Below, piece by piece: positions 8,759-16,528 of a DNA stretch of 20,924 bases. The translations under genes were made by a program, and so were the position numbers. The DNA is from GWF2-33-9 sp964405755 (GTDB lineage: Bacteria > Bacteroidota > Ignavibacteria > Kapaibacteriales > UBA2268): the NCBI GenBank assembly GCA_964405755.1, contig CAYOPF010000040.1, positions 1 to 20,924 on the forward strand, written 5' to 3'. The notes below the pieces were generated by a model, which saw nothing but the letters and a program-made list of their open reading frames with translations, had not been told where the DNA came from and searched no databases. Positions within the stretch are counted from its first letter, which is position 1. Each line of letters begins with the position of its first letter.

Positions 8759-10960
8759 TTATTTTACAAAAAGCATTTCGCGATAACCTGGTAACGACCA
8801 TTTTTTATCGGCAGTTAATCTTTCCAATTTGTCTGCAATTATCCTTACATTATTCATTGCAGGAATTACTGCATTTTTCATGTGCTTGGCTTTTTCCAAA
8901 GTTGTTTCGCCACCTAAATCAATGTTTACTCTTCGTAATTCTTCGATCGAAAAAATAAATTTATCAACCAATTCTGAGTATTCATTTAAATATGTTCTCA
9001 GATGTGAATTAGGTAACGAATTTTTTTCGGTATTTCTCAAGGTTTCTGATAATTCATTCAAGTATGAAATCACTTCGGGTAACAACATTGTTTGAGCAAT
9101 CCATTCGGTTGTTTCGCCTTCGATATTTATTACCTTGAAGTACTTATCAATTTTTACTTCAAATCTTGCTTCCAATTCCCTATGTGAAAGCACTTTGTAC
9201 TTTTCGAATAAAATTTTATTTTTATCCGACGGTAATAACATAGTTGCGTCTAATGAGTTCGGAATATTCAATAATCCGCGTTTCTCGGCTTCCAACTTCC
9301 ATTCTTCAGAATAGCCGTCCCCATTGAATACAATTCTTCTATGTTGGGAGTAAGAATCCTTTATTATATCCCTAACGGCATCTTCCAATGGTATGTTCAA
9401 CGTTAACTTTTTTTCCAACTCGTTATTTAATTCGCAAATTGCATCAGCTACAATTGTGTTCAATACAGTTGTGGGAAACGAGATAGACTGGCTGGAACCA
9501 ACTGCTCTGAACTCGAATTTGTTTCCTGTGAAAGCAAATGGAGAAGTTCTGTTCCTATCTCCGGTGTGTCTTGGAATTTTAGGTAATGCATCGGTCCCTA
9601 ATCCCAAAAATCCAACAAATTCGGAATTATCCGACAATTTTTCTTCCAATCTGCTAAATATTCCAGATAGTTCATCACCTAAAAATATACTAATGATTGC
9701 CGGGGGTGCTTCGTTTGCTCCTAACCTGTGGTCATTCGATGGCGACGAAATAGTTACTCTGAGTAAATCCTGGTGCTTATCTACTGCTTTGATAATTGCA
9801 GAACAAAAGTACAAAAACTGTATGTTTGCCGAAGGTGTGTCACCTGGTTCTAAAAGATTTTTACAACAATCGGTACTTATCGACCAATTCAAGTGTTTGC
9901 CCGAACCGTTTACGCCAAAGAAAGGTTTTTCGTGCAACAAACAGACCAATCCATACTTTCGAGCAGTATTTTGCAGCACTTGCATTAAAATTTGTTGGTG
10001 GTCGGCAGCCGAATTGCAGTGTTCAAAAATTGGTGCTATTTCGTACTGACCTGGTGCAACTTCGTTATGACGGGTTTTAACAGGCACACCCAATCGGTAA
10101 AGTTGATATTCCACGTCTGTCATATAGCTAAGAACTCGGTCGGGGATGGAACCAAAATAATGATCTTCCAATTCTTGTCCACGTGGAGGTTTTGCTCCAA
10201 ATAAAGTTCGTCCGCTCATACTCAGATCGGGACGTCGGTAAAAGAATTCTTCATCAATTAAAAAATACTCTTGTTCTGCTCCAACTGTAGAGAATACTTT
10301 ATTAACTTTTGAATTTCCAAGTAAATTAAGAGCATGTTTTGCTTCCATATTCAATGCCTCAATCGACCGAAGAAGAGGGGTTTTGTTGTCCAAAGCATCC
10401 CCCGTCCACGAAGCAAAAGCAGTGGGAATACACAAAGTTGCTCCGTTGGAATGCCGCATAATAAAAGCTGGCGAGGTGGGATCCCATGCTGTATATCCGC
10501 GAGNNNNNNNNNNNNNNNNNNNNNNNNNNNNNNNNNNNNNNNNNNGTTCACTTTGGATTAAATCCTTTCCAGAAAATTCAGTAATTACTTTACCATTTTC
10601 GTTTGGAGTAATAAAACTTTCGTGTTTTTCGGCAGTATTACCTGTAAGTGGCTGAAACCAATGTGTGTAATGAGTCGCTCCTCGCTCGGTTGCCCATTCT
10701 TTCATTGCCAGTGCAACAATGTCGGCAATATTGGGTTCAAGCTGTCGTCCCATTTCGACAGTAGCCAATAGCGATTTCCAAATGTCCTTACTAAGTTTTT
10801 CACGCATTTTGTCGATTGAAAAAACATCGATACCAAATATTTCGGCAATATTTTTTCCATTTGGAATTTCGGTACTTTCTGGGTTGTTGGTAGTATTGAA
10901 CCCATTGATACGCCAACTTTTAGCGGCTGTAAGAACATCAATATTCTGGATATTGTACAT
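8759..10960 (-). CDS. glnN: Glutamine synthetase type III
   Basis: This 733-residue enzyme makes glutamine from glutamate, ammonia and ATP in the cytoplasm. The length (over 700 residues, against about 450 for GSI) and sequence fit the GSIII family common in Bacteroidota. Visible signatures are an N-terminal GSIII region (IFGIDVFSIDKMREKLSK), RGYTAWDPTSPAF, VGAEQEYFLIDEEFFYRRPDL, RHNEVAPGQYEIAPIFE, NGSGKHLNWSIS, and NRTSPFAFTGNKFEFRAVGSS near the glutamate/ATP site. A run of N (10504-10545) interrupts the frame between QSE and RGYTAWD; the flanking bases fit the expected Pro (CNN) and Ala (NCT) codons, so frame is kept. The gene stands alone between a palindrome-bearing spacer and menA. No PII (glnK/glnB) or ammonium transporter gene is nearby. 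Confidence 0.95.
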   Translation of the reverse strand: MYNIQNIDVLTAAKSWRINGFNTTNNPESTEIPNGKNIAEIFGIDVFSIDKMREKLSKDIWKSLLATVEMGRQLEPNIADIVALAMKEWATERGATHYTHWFQPLTGNTAEKHESFITPNENGKVITEFSGKDLIQSEXXXXXXXXXXXXXXXRGYTAWDPTSPAFIMRHSNGATLCIPTAFASWTGDALDNKTPLLRSIEALNMEAKHALNLLGNSKVNKVFSTVGAEQEYFLIDEEFFYRRPDLSMSGRTLFGAKPPRGQELEDHYFGSIPDRVLSYMTDVEYQLYRLGVPVKTRHNEVAPGQYEIAPIFEHCNSAADHQQILMQVLQNTARKYGLVCLLHEKPFFGVNGSGKHLNWSISTDCCKNLLEPGDTPSANIQFLYFCSAIIKAVDKHQDLLRVTISSPSNDHRLGANEAPPAIISIFLGDELSGIFSRLEEKLSDNSEFVGFLGLGTDALPKIPRHTGDRNRTSPFAFTGNKFEFRAVGSSQSISFPTTVLNTIVADAICELNNELEKKLTLNIPLEDAVRDIIKDSYSQHRRIVFNGDGYSEEWKLEAEKRGLLNIPNSLDATMLLPSDKNKILFEKYKVLSHRELEARFEVKIDKYFKVINIEGETTEWIAQTMLLPEVISYLNELSETLRNTEKNSLPNSHLRTYLNEYSELVDKFIFSIEELRRVNIDLGGETTLEKAKHMKNAVIPAMNNVRIIADKLERLTADKKWSLPGYREMLFVK
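10504..10545. other. Assembly gap (42 N) inside the glutamine synthetase gene
   Basis: Forty-two unknown bases lie within a highly conserved GSIII segment. The frame is preserved across it. From memory of the family the missing stretch (a PDASSFPSGG-like segment) is about 17 residues, while the gap holds 15, so the gap length may be approximate. Confidence 0.95.
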
Positions 10961-11026
10961 AAAACTAATTTGCTTATAATTAATTGAAATAAAACGTAAT
11001 TAAAACTAATTATATTTTTAATTGTG

Positions 11027-11061
11027 CAAAACTTTATAAATAGTATTCCATTCATAACAAA
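11027..11061 (-). promoter_or_regulatory. Possible promoter of the glutamine synthetase gene
   Basis: On the minus strand, TTTG (11061-11058) lies 23 bases before AAGTTTTG (11034-11027), which is one base from the Bacteroidota -7 consensus TAnnTTTG. It would give a leader of roughly 60 bases before the ATG at 10960. Spacing is at the long limit and the first base of the box deviates, so this is only a candidate. Confidence 0.3.
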
Positions 11062-11073
11062 CATTAATAATAG

Positions 11074-11093
11074 CCCACGAATTTATTCGTGGG
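11074..11093. repeat. Perfect 20-base palindrome, CCCACGAAT arms
   Basis: CCCACGAAT (11074-11082) and ATTCGTGGG (11085-11093) are exact reverse complements separated by TT. It lies in the 244-base spacer between the T9SS plug-family gene and the glutamine synthetase gene, 26 bases from a second larger palindrome. No T-tract follows on either strand. It resembles the small REP-like palindromes seen in many genomes. Confidence 0.7.
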
Positions 11094-11119
11094 TGAATCT
11101 ATTCCAGAAATTATCATCC

Positions 11120-11147
11120 GTAGGGGCACATTGCAATGTGCCCCTAC
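11120..11147. repeat. Perfect 28-base palindrome, GTAGGGGCACATTG arms
   Basis: GTAGGGGCACATTG (11120-11133) is followed directly by its exact reverse complement (11134-11147), a 14-bp stem with no mismatch. It is GC-rich against an AT-rich background. From memory, palindromes with a GTAGGGGC...GCCCCTAC shape are scattered in intergenic DNA of many FCB and cyanobacterial genomes. This suggests a REP/MITE-like repeat rather than a gene-specific terminator; no U-tract follows. Confidence 0.75.
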
Positions 11148-11204
11148 AGAGAAAAAGATGAGTTGATGGGGTTTGAATCTTATTTTTTCAATTAAACGTC
11201 TATT

Positions 11205-12539
11205 TTATCTGTTCCAATTCACACCCAATGGTGTGCCTGCAACCACTCCAATTATTGCATCGTAGCCACCGAAATCCATATTTCGATAATAGACAAATGC
11301 AATGGCTAAGTGGTTTGCATAAACAGTATTCCCCTCCATTTCGTCGAAGGAAATTTGTTCAAATTTTCGAGTATCAATATTAATTCGCCCACTTCCGTAA
11401 AGATAATTATGCCTTCCTCTCCTCACCCATTGATTTAATCTGTAAACTCTGTCATTGGGGTCCCAATTCATCATCCACTTTATGTCGGGGTTCCAATTGT
11501 TGAATGAACCCGAAATGAACAAATCTTCTTTTGACTTTTGCCCACCGGGATCGAGCACGAATTCCAAAAAAACATAATTGTCATCGCTTGGCGTAATCCA
11601 GCGCGAAATCAATGCACCATCATCGTCGGAATCCCAATAGTTTCCATTACGAATATAATCCGAAAATGGCATCTGCAAGGGTTGAGTTGTTACGGGAAAC
11701 TGAGCAGTGTTGGTCATATCTAATACTCTATAAACATTTTCTGCAGGTAGCTCCATTAAGTAAAATCTCTTTTCGGTGGAAGAAAATCCAGATACCATTG
11801 TTGGATAGATATATTTATAAAGTTGGTTAGAATAGTTTCGGTAGTTATCCTCGCTGATTTTATAGGGTTCGAACCAGCGATTATTACGATAAATAACAAC
11901 GTTACGTAGTTGGGAATTAAATAATCTTTGTGGTGCAGTTAATCTCACCTCAAGGTTGTAACCCGAGTTGGTTATCTGGTATCTGGGACGATAGAAGGTC
12001 GATCCAAAGTACAATTCGGTTTTTGCAATTGGTTCGACAACAAAAAATCGCGCTTCGGCAATTGGTTCGTTGCTATTGTAGTATTGATATACTTTTACCT
12101 TATAATTTCCGGAATACTTAAATCTAACTTGTGCATTAGGAAATTTCAATTTTCCACGATGGGAATAGTAGGAACCACTATAATACGAACTTTCCCAATA
12201 GAAATCGCTTGTGCGCATAAATCCAGGATTATTCAAAAAAGCGTTTTGGTCCTCATTCCAATCAGCATCGCAATGAACAAATTCTGCATAAACATTTGGT
12301 GGTACATCGGCATAGATATCCATTTCGAAAGTTAAAAAGTTCGAGCCTACATTAACCGGAACCTCGCCTAGTACATTTTGCATTATTAGCACTGGGGGCA
12401 GTTTTTCATTTTCCATACCGTAAATGCGTACAAATCTGATTTCAATAGGATTGGATTGAGCAAAAACTTGTAGAGATAAAAAAATAAAACCAGCAATGAT
12501 GCTTGTATATTTTAATTTGACTGATTTCTTAAAAACCAT
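11205..12539 (-). CDS. Type IX secretion system plug-family protein (DUF5103-like)
   Basis: This is 444 residues from the ATG at 12539. The frame also opens with a TTG six bases earlier, but the ATG gives an ordinary Lys-rich signal peptide (KKSVKLKYTSIIAGFIFLSLQVFAQ). The N-terminal half shows DUF5103 features: YAEFVHCDADWNEDQ, GFMRTSDFYWESSYYSG, YSHRGKLKFPNAQ, and SGNYKVKVYQY leading to ARFFVVEP. The C-terminal part contains an E-set/carbohydrate-module-like GSFNNW segment and ends with GYDAIIGVVAG, like the (D/Y)RLIG ending of the family. Family knowledge places such proteins as plugs of the SprA-type T9SS channel, facing the periplasm or outer membrane. It overlaps the preceding barrel gene by 11 bases. 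A CTD-bearing T9SS substrate is encoded about 2 kb away. Homology is clear in the N-terminal half; the exact role is inferred. Confidence 0.75.
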   Translation of the reverse strand: MVFKKSVKLKYTSIIAGFIFLSLQVFAQSNPIEIRFVRIYGMENEKLPPVLIMQNVLGEVPVNVGSNFLTFEMDIYADVPPNVYAEFVHCDADWNEDQNAFLNNPGFMRTSDFYWESSYYSGSYYSHRGKLKFPNAQVRFKYSGNYKVKVYQYYNSNEPIAEARFFVVEPIAKTELYFGSTFYRPRYQITNSGYNLEVRLTAPQRLFNSQLRNVVIYRNNRWFEPYKISEDNYRNYSNQLYKYIYPTMVSGFSSTEKRFYLMELPAENVYRVLDMTNTAQFPVTTQPLQMPFSDYIRNGNYWDSDDDGALISRWITPSDDNYVFLEFVLDPGGQKSKEDLFISGSFNNWNPDIKWMMNWDPNDRVYRLNQWVRRGRHNYLYGSGRINIDTRKFEQISFDEMEGNTVYANHLAIAFVYYRNMDFGGYDAIIGVVAGTPLGVNWNR

Positions 12540-13101
12540 ATCCAAAAGTTATTCCATAAACTACAAAAGTTTTGGACGAAATAATGTCGGCTGCAATGTT
12601 TGGAGTGAGCGAAAAATGACCAAAATGGAATTTATAGCCCGTTCCTAACCGCAAAAAGAATTTTAATGATGATTCTTTCAAATTTTCTTCGCCAGATTGG
12701 ATTTTAGGAAATCTAATTTTGTGTTCTTCGGGATTTGCTTCGGAATGTTCCTGCTCGATAACTATCGATGGTGCCATGTATAGTTTAATACCAGAATACT
12801 CAATACCCACAGGAACTCCAAAAAGGTATTCCTGGTGGTCGCCTGTAATCATTTCGGCATAAGCACCTAAAAATATTGCTGGAGTGAAATGAAAAATGTG
12901 TTCATATTCCAATCCAACTGTAAAGGAAGTCCAACTCCCCACTCCAGTGTAACTTGTTGCACCAAGGAATAAACCTAATTCGTTGGATGGATGGTGTTCT
13001 TCGGCTACTTCAATTTGTTCTTCTTCATATTCGTCTTCTTGCGATATAACTGGTGAAAACGAAAGCAAAAGGGAGAATAACACTAACAAATATTTTTTCA
13101 T
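12529..13101 (-). CDS. Small outer-membrane beta-barrel-like protein, function unknown
   Basis: This 190-residue protein has a signal peptide (MKKYLLVLFSLLLSFSPVIS, cleavage near residue 20). A short very acidic, His-containing stretch follows (EDEYEEEQIEVAEEHH). The remainder is alternating aromatic and hydrophobic strands (GLFLGATSY, FTVGLEYEHIFHF, FLRLGTGYKFHFG) ending in GYGF. A terminal aromatic residue and this pattern fit a small outer-membrane barrel. Several His/Glu clusters (EHHP, QEHSEANPEEHK) could bind metal, but this is speculation. Its end overlaps the T9SS plug-family gene by 11 bases, so the two are co-translated. The gene is divergent from the hydrolase at 13139, with 37 bases between. 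I do not recognise a named family. Confidence 0.7.
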   Translation of the reverse strand: MKKYLLVLFSLLLSFSPVISQEDEYEEEQIEVAEEHHPSNELGLFLGATSYTGVGSWTSFTVGLEYEHIFHFTPAIFLGAYAEMITGDHQEYLFGVPVGIEYSGIKLYMAPSIVIEQEHSEANPEEHKIRFPKIQSGEENLKESSLKFFLRLGTGYKFHFGHFSLTPNIAADIISSKTFVVYGITFGYGF

Positions 13102-13138
13102 AAAATACCTAAATTTATAAAATATTAATTTAACTAAA

Positions 13139-13993
13139 ATGAATAGAATAACCGTAAAAATTAATGAACTAAAATTCGATATCAGAAGAAATGCAAGCGA
13201 AAAAACTGCTCCAATTTTCTTATTTCTGCACGGATTTAAATCGTTTAGAAATTGGGGATTTATTCCCTATGTATGCGAAAAAGTAGCTGAATCGGGGAAT
13301 ATCTCGATAAATTTGGATTTTTCGCACAATGGCATTATTAGCGAAAATCCAATTCACTTTGATGTGGAAGAATTTGCAAAAAACACAGTATCGCAAGAAA
13401 TAGAGGATGTTGATGCGTTCATATCACTTTTGAATAATCCTTCGCTTTGGAACGAAGATTTGAAGAATGGATTGGAGAGCTGGGACGGTAAGATAATTTT
13501 ATGTGGTCACTCCAGAGGTGCAGGTGTTGGAATCGTAACTGCAACCAAACATATCCTCGTCGAGAGATTGATACTGCTTGCTCCGGTTTCCGATTTTAAC
13601 AGATATACTCCCAGAATGATTAATAGCTGGATAGATCGAGGATTTATGGAATTTAACGACCCATCCAGCGGACAGAAATTAAAAGTAGATGCTGAATACA
13701 TCAAGGATCTATTGGATAACTCGAATAAATATGATTTAACAAAAGTTATGCATGTATTGGATTTACCAACCTTAATTATCCATGGGGATAACGATTTATC
13801 AACTTCTTTGAGGGAAGGAAAAGAACTATTCGAAAATTATCAAAAAAATAAAGAAAATAAACGAAATCCTTGTAATTTTGTAATTATCAAAAAAGCAAAT
13901 CACTTATTTAATAGCTTCCATCCTTTTAAAGAATCCAATCAATATTTGGACGAGGTTATTGATAACATTAAGGACTTTATAGTTTATGAATAA
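13139..13993 (+). CDS. Alpha/beta hydrolase
   Basis: This 284-residue protein has the alpha/beta-hydrolase fold. Visible are the oxyanion-side FLHGFKSFRNWGFIPY (28-44), the nucleophile elbow GHSRG with S125 (123-127), an acid candidate in IIHGDNDLSTSL, and the histidine candidate in KKANHLFNSFHPF near the C-terminus. No signal peptide is seen, so it is probably cytoplasmic. The GFKxFxxWGFxPY segment marks a subgroup of uncharacterised hydrolases (serine aminopeptidase/dienelactone-hydrolase type). The substrate is unknown. The next gene starts 8 bases before its stop, so the two are translated together. The divergent spacer upstream is short and AT-rich. Confidence 0.88.
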   Translation: MNRITVKINELKFDIRRNASEKTAPIFLFLHGFKSFRNWGFIPYVCEKVAESGNISINLDFSHNGIISENPIHFDVEEFAKNTVSQEIEDVDAFISLLNNPSLWNEDLKNGLESWDGKIILCGHSRGAGVGIVTATKHILVERLILLAPVSDFNRYTPRMINSWIDRGFMEFNDPSSGQKLKVDAEYIKDLLDNSNKYDLTKVMHVLDLPTLIIHGDNDLSTSLREGKELFENYQKNKENKRNPCNFVIIKKANHLFNSFHPFKESNQYLDEVIDNIKDFIVYE

Positions 13994-14417
13994 ATTGAGA
14001 ATGTTGTTGGTACTATTGGTAGCTCTTCAGTCTTGCCAATTGATTGTTATGGAAACAAAAACCACTACAAAAAATTCTTTTATCGCCAATAGGAACAGTC
14101 CTGTTGGTATTCTCAATCTGTTTTTGTTGCAATTGGACAGCAACGACGCATATTCTGCTACTTTTCTAAAAACAGACAGCTTGGGAAGATTTCTATATCC
14201 TGCTCAGCAATTCGAATTATTATATACTTCCTATCGAATTGGGCGGCAAGTAAGTGGTATACCAATTACACGATTACGCTACGACACCATTTCCACCGAT
14301 TCAATAATTCTCGATGTGGAATTCGACTATATCCGCAATGTTAAGTTTTTAACAAGCAAAATAAATAATCAATGGTATATTGCCGAAATTAGTAGCCGCA
14401 AAACTTATAATTATTAA
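13986..14417 (+). CDS. Small putative lipoprotein, function unknown
   Basis: This 143-residue protein has a short hydrophobic signal (MNKLRMLLVLLVALQSC). The Cys at position 17 fits a relaxed Bacteroidota lipobox (LQSC), so it is probably lipid-anchored. The mature part has a helix with PVGILNLFLLQLDSNDAYSATFL followed by several strands (RLRYDTISTDSIILDVEFDY, NNQWYIAEISS). This resembles NTF2-like or DUF4878-like accessory domains in shape; the assignment is tentative. It overlaps the upstream alpha/beta hydrolase by 8 bases and is convergent with the CxxCH/T9SS protein 54 bases away. No further function can be read. Confidence 0.7.
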   Translation: MNKLRMLLVLLVALQSCQLIVMETKTTTKNSFIANRNSPVGILNLFLLQLDSNDAYSATFLKTDSLGRFLYPAQQFELLYTSYRIGRQVSGIPITRLRYDTISTDSIILDVEFDYIRNVKFLTSKINNQWYIAEISSRKTYNY

Positions 14418-14471
14418 TTCAATTTCAATAGATTCTTTCTTCTTAACTACTTTGGTATATTTCAGAATAAA

Positions 14472-15296
14472 TTAATCTATTTTGATAATTTTCTCAGTAA
14501 ATGTTTTTCCATCAATCAAAAATTGAAGGAAAAATACGCCAGTTGAAAGTTTGTTTACTGCATTTTTGAGTACTTCCAGATCATTTCCAAAATTAGAAAC
14601 TATTTGTCCGTTGTGGTTCAATACGATAATATTTTCTATTTTCTGATAAATTTCGATGTTGTTGATGATTATATTTGAATTGGAATTAAATGGGTTCGGG
14701 TAAATAGAAATTGGTTTGGAAAAGTTATCATATTCCACAGAATTAGGAGATTTTACTTTAATTACTTGGGTTTGTGCAAAATTCCAAATGTCTCCATTAT
14801 CGGGACTATTATTGCCATTTGCCGCAAGAGCAACTGCTTGAAGATAGTAATCACCAGGCTCTTTTGGAGCAATCCAAAAAAAATCGAAAGATGCCTTTCC
14901 ACTCGATATTGCTTTTGGTTGGGTATGAGTTAATTCTTTTTGCGATAATGCAAGTCCGCTGCCATTAATTGCTTCCAATGTGCCAGCTAATGAGTTTCCA
15001 TTTAACTGGGTTTTTACTGCAATATTGCAACCAGCGGAATTACCGCTTGGTGTGCTTATTGTTAATGTGAACTTTGTTTTGGATTCGGGTTCTACTTCGA
15101 AAGAACCTTTTTCGGATGTTAAAGTTACGGTAACATTCGAGTTTGGATTGGCGGAATGGCAATCCCCGCAACTTTTGGAGTTATTGTTGGTTGCACCTGT
15201 TTTGCCATTTCTTTTTGCTTCTAATTGGTTCGTTCCGTTTAAAATTACTATTGCAATAAAAATGAAACTGCTAATAAGTAGTAATGTTTTTTTCAT
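14472..15296 (-). CDS. Secreted CxxCH-motif protein with T9SS sorting domain (choice-of-anchor V-like)
   Basis: This is 274 residues. A signal peptide (about 1-27) is followed at once by KRNGKTGAT and a single c-type heme motif, CGDCH (43-47). Next comes a beta-sandwich domain of about 130 residues (VTVTLTSEKGSFEVEPESK, then GDYYLQAVALAANGNNSPDNGDIWN), which resembles the domain named choice-of-anchor V. The last ~80 residues form a type A T9SS sorting domain: SIYPNPFN, then LSTGVFFLQF and the final EKIIKID. The protein should therefore be exported through the outer membrane and attached to the surface, possibly carrying heme. It is last in the Rieske, b561-like, YceI run, 15 bases after YceI, so a surface electron-transfer role is plausible but not shown. 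The CxxCH could instead be a structural or metal site. Confidence 0.82.
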   Translation of the reverse strand: MKKTLLLISSFIFIAIVILNGTNQLEAKRNGKTGATNNNSKSCGDCHSANPNSNVTVTLTSEKGSFEVEPESKTKFTLTISTPSGNSAGCNIAVKTQLNGNSLAGTLEAINGSGLALSQKELTHTQPKAISSGKASFDFFWIAPKEPGDYYLQAVALAANGNNSPDNGDIWNFAQTQVIKVKSPNSVEYDNFSKPISIYPNPFNSNSNIIINNIEIYQKIENIIVLNHNGQIVSNFGNDLEVLKNAVNKLSTGVFFLQFLIDGKTFTEKIIKID

Positions 15297-15311
15297 TTTT
15301 TATCCTTTAAT

Positions 15312-15863
15312 TTATTGATTTATTGAAAATTCGGTATTAATTTCAAATCTTAAATATTCTTCCGATGGAACAAACAATAATTTAGGTCTTTCCACCTTGA
15401 AATCATCCAAACTAATGGCAAATCTGCCGCTAAAAGACAAGTTATTATTGTTTAATTTCTTTGTTCCTTTAATTGTTATATTTTTTGTTACATTATGGAA
15501 TGTTAAATCTCCGTATATCGTTAATGAATCACCTTGTTCCACAATTTTAGAGCTCTTGAACTGAGTTTTGGGATATTTAGTCGCTTCGATTAATTCCATT
15601 GCATGGGAATCCCGATTGGAATTGCCACTATCGAAAGTCGAAACTCGAACTTGTGCAATTACGTTTAGTATGGAATTATTAGTTTTGTCATATTCAATTT
15701 TTACTTGTAAATCGTTGCTGCTTGCCTTTACTATATGAGCAGGATGACGTAGTTCGTAACTAATATTTGTTCTTGTCTTGTCATTATTTAGAACAATATT
15801 TTGCGACCACAATAATGTAGAATTTAACAAAATAATCAACAATATATATACATTTTTTTTCAT
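15312..15863 (-). CDS. YceI-family periplasmic protein
   Basis: The protein is 183 residues from the ATG at 15863, chosen because AAGGA sits at good spacing before it and because MKKNVYILLIILL gives a normal signal peptide. The ATG nine bases earlier (15872) would lie only two bases after the previous stop. Cleavage probably follows LLWSQ. The mature part is a YceI lipocalin-like barrel: ELRHPAHIVKASS, DSHAMELIEATKYPKTQFKS, YGDLTFHNVTKNITI, and FAISLDDFKVERPKLLFVP. Family knowledge says these proteins bind isoprenoid quinones or similar lipids. It follows the b561-like membrane protein closely and precedes the CxxCH/T9SS protein, so a part in a quinone-linked electron path is suggested. The ligand is unknown. 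Confidence 0.85.
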   Translation of the reverse strand: MKKNVYILLIILLNSTLLWSQNIVLNNDKTRTNISYELRHPAHIVKASSNDLQVKIEYDKTNNSILNVIAQVRVSTFDSGNSNRDSHAMELIEATKYPKTQFKSSKIVEQGDSLTIYGDLTFHNVTKNITIKGTKKLNNNNLSFSGRFAISLDDFKVERPKLLFVPSEEYLRFEINTEFSINQ

Positions 15864-15874
15864 AAATTCCATCC

Positions 15875-16432
15875 TTATTCAAAAATAATTATTGCAAGCA
15901 TTGCGGCGGAATATACAGAAAATGTTATATATCCCATTGATTGATGTATCCTTGCTGATTCGTAATAATCGTTGCTTTTGTTAATTGCTTTGCCAAGTAT
16001 TGGTGTTGCAATCATTCCAGCAAAATGAACCCATGCCGCAAGTTTGTGGAACGAAATAGAAGAGAATTCGTTTCGGCGTTCGAATGGTGGAGGTGTAACA
16101 ATTGCTAATAATCCTGTGAGCGAATATGTGCCAATTGTAGCATAGAGTAATCGTTTATGCCACACTGGTGAATCCATCTTTCCATCTAACCACATTTGTC
16201 CGGTGATTACGGCTCCAGCCATTAAACCCCAAGATACCAAACCGGTTGTTTGGTGAATTGTGAGAATTGTTCGTCGCCAACCTAATTCCTTTTGTCTTTG
16301 TTCGGGCGTTAATTCCGATGCAATTCCAACAGACCTGAACAATCCGTCTTTACCCCAAAAAGCTTTTTCGATGTAGCTTATATTTTTGGGCAACAAAGGT
16401 AATTCTTCGGTAGGATCGTCCTCGAATTCCAA
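15875..16432 (-). CDS. Four-helix histidine-rich membrane protein (cytochrome b561-like), main part of an interrupted gene
   Basis: From the TTG at 16432 this gives 185 residues; no ATG or GTG is available between the in-frame stop at 16531-16529 and that point. Four hydrophobic helices (about 57-78, 92-113, 127-147, 163-184) each begin near a histidine: H60 (TIHQTTG), H92 (VWHKRLLY), H129/H136 (FHKLAAWVHFAG) and H163 (RIHQSMGY). This arrangement fits a heme-binding b561/b-type four-helix bundle. The frame continues upstream, past a single TAA, into a signal-peptide-like start at 16690, so the natural protein is probably 271 residues and the gene is broken, recoded or mis-sequenced here. It lies between the Rieske and YceI genes, and an electron-transfer role is likely. 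The YceI gene begins 11 bases after its stop. Confidence 0.75.
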   Translation of the reverse strand: MEFEDDPTEELPLLPKNISYIEKAFWGKDGLFRSVGIASELTPEQRQKELGWRRTILTIHQTTGLVSWGLMAGAVITGQMWLDGKMDSPVWHKRLLYATIGTYSLTGLLAIVTPPPFERRNEFSSISFHKLAAWVHFAGMIATPILGKAINKSNDYYESARIHQSMGYITFSVYSAAMLAIIIFE

Positions 16433-16528
16433 TTTGTTATCTTGTTGAAAATAAGCAATACTGTTTTGATTGGTGGAACTTTGTTCTGTAGGGGTGTTTT
16501 CAGAAAATTCGTTCTCCGAAAAAAACTC

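Noticed and set aside
9393..10049. 218-codon plus-strand ORF opposite the glutamine synthetase gene
   Set aside because: It is antisense to a strongly conserved GSIII region, has no recognisable domain, and reads as a shadow of that gene.
10702..11064. 120-codon minus-strand ORF reaching upstream of the glutamine synthetase start
   Set aside because: It overlaps the true gene in another frame and has no domain or signal peptide.
11074..11147. Palindromes as intrinsic terminators or as a CRISPR-like array
   Set aside because: Neither palindrome has a T-tract on either strand, and the two are different sequences without regular spacers.
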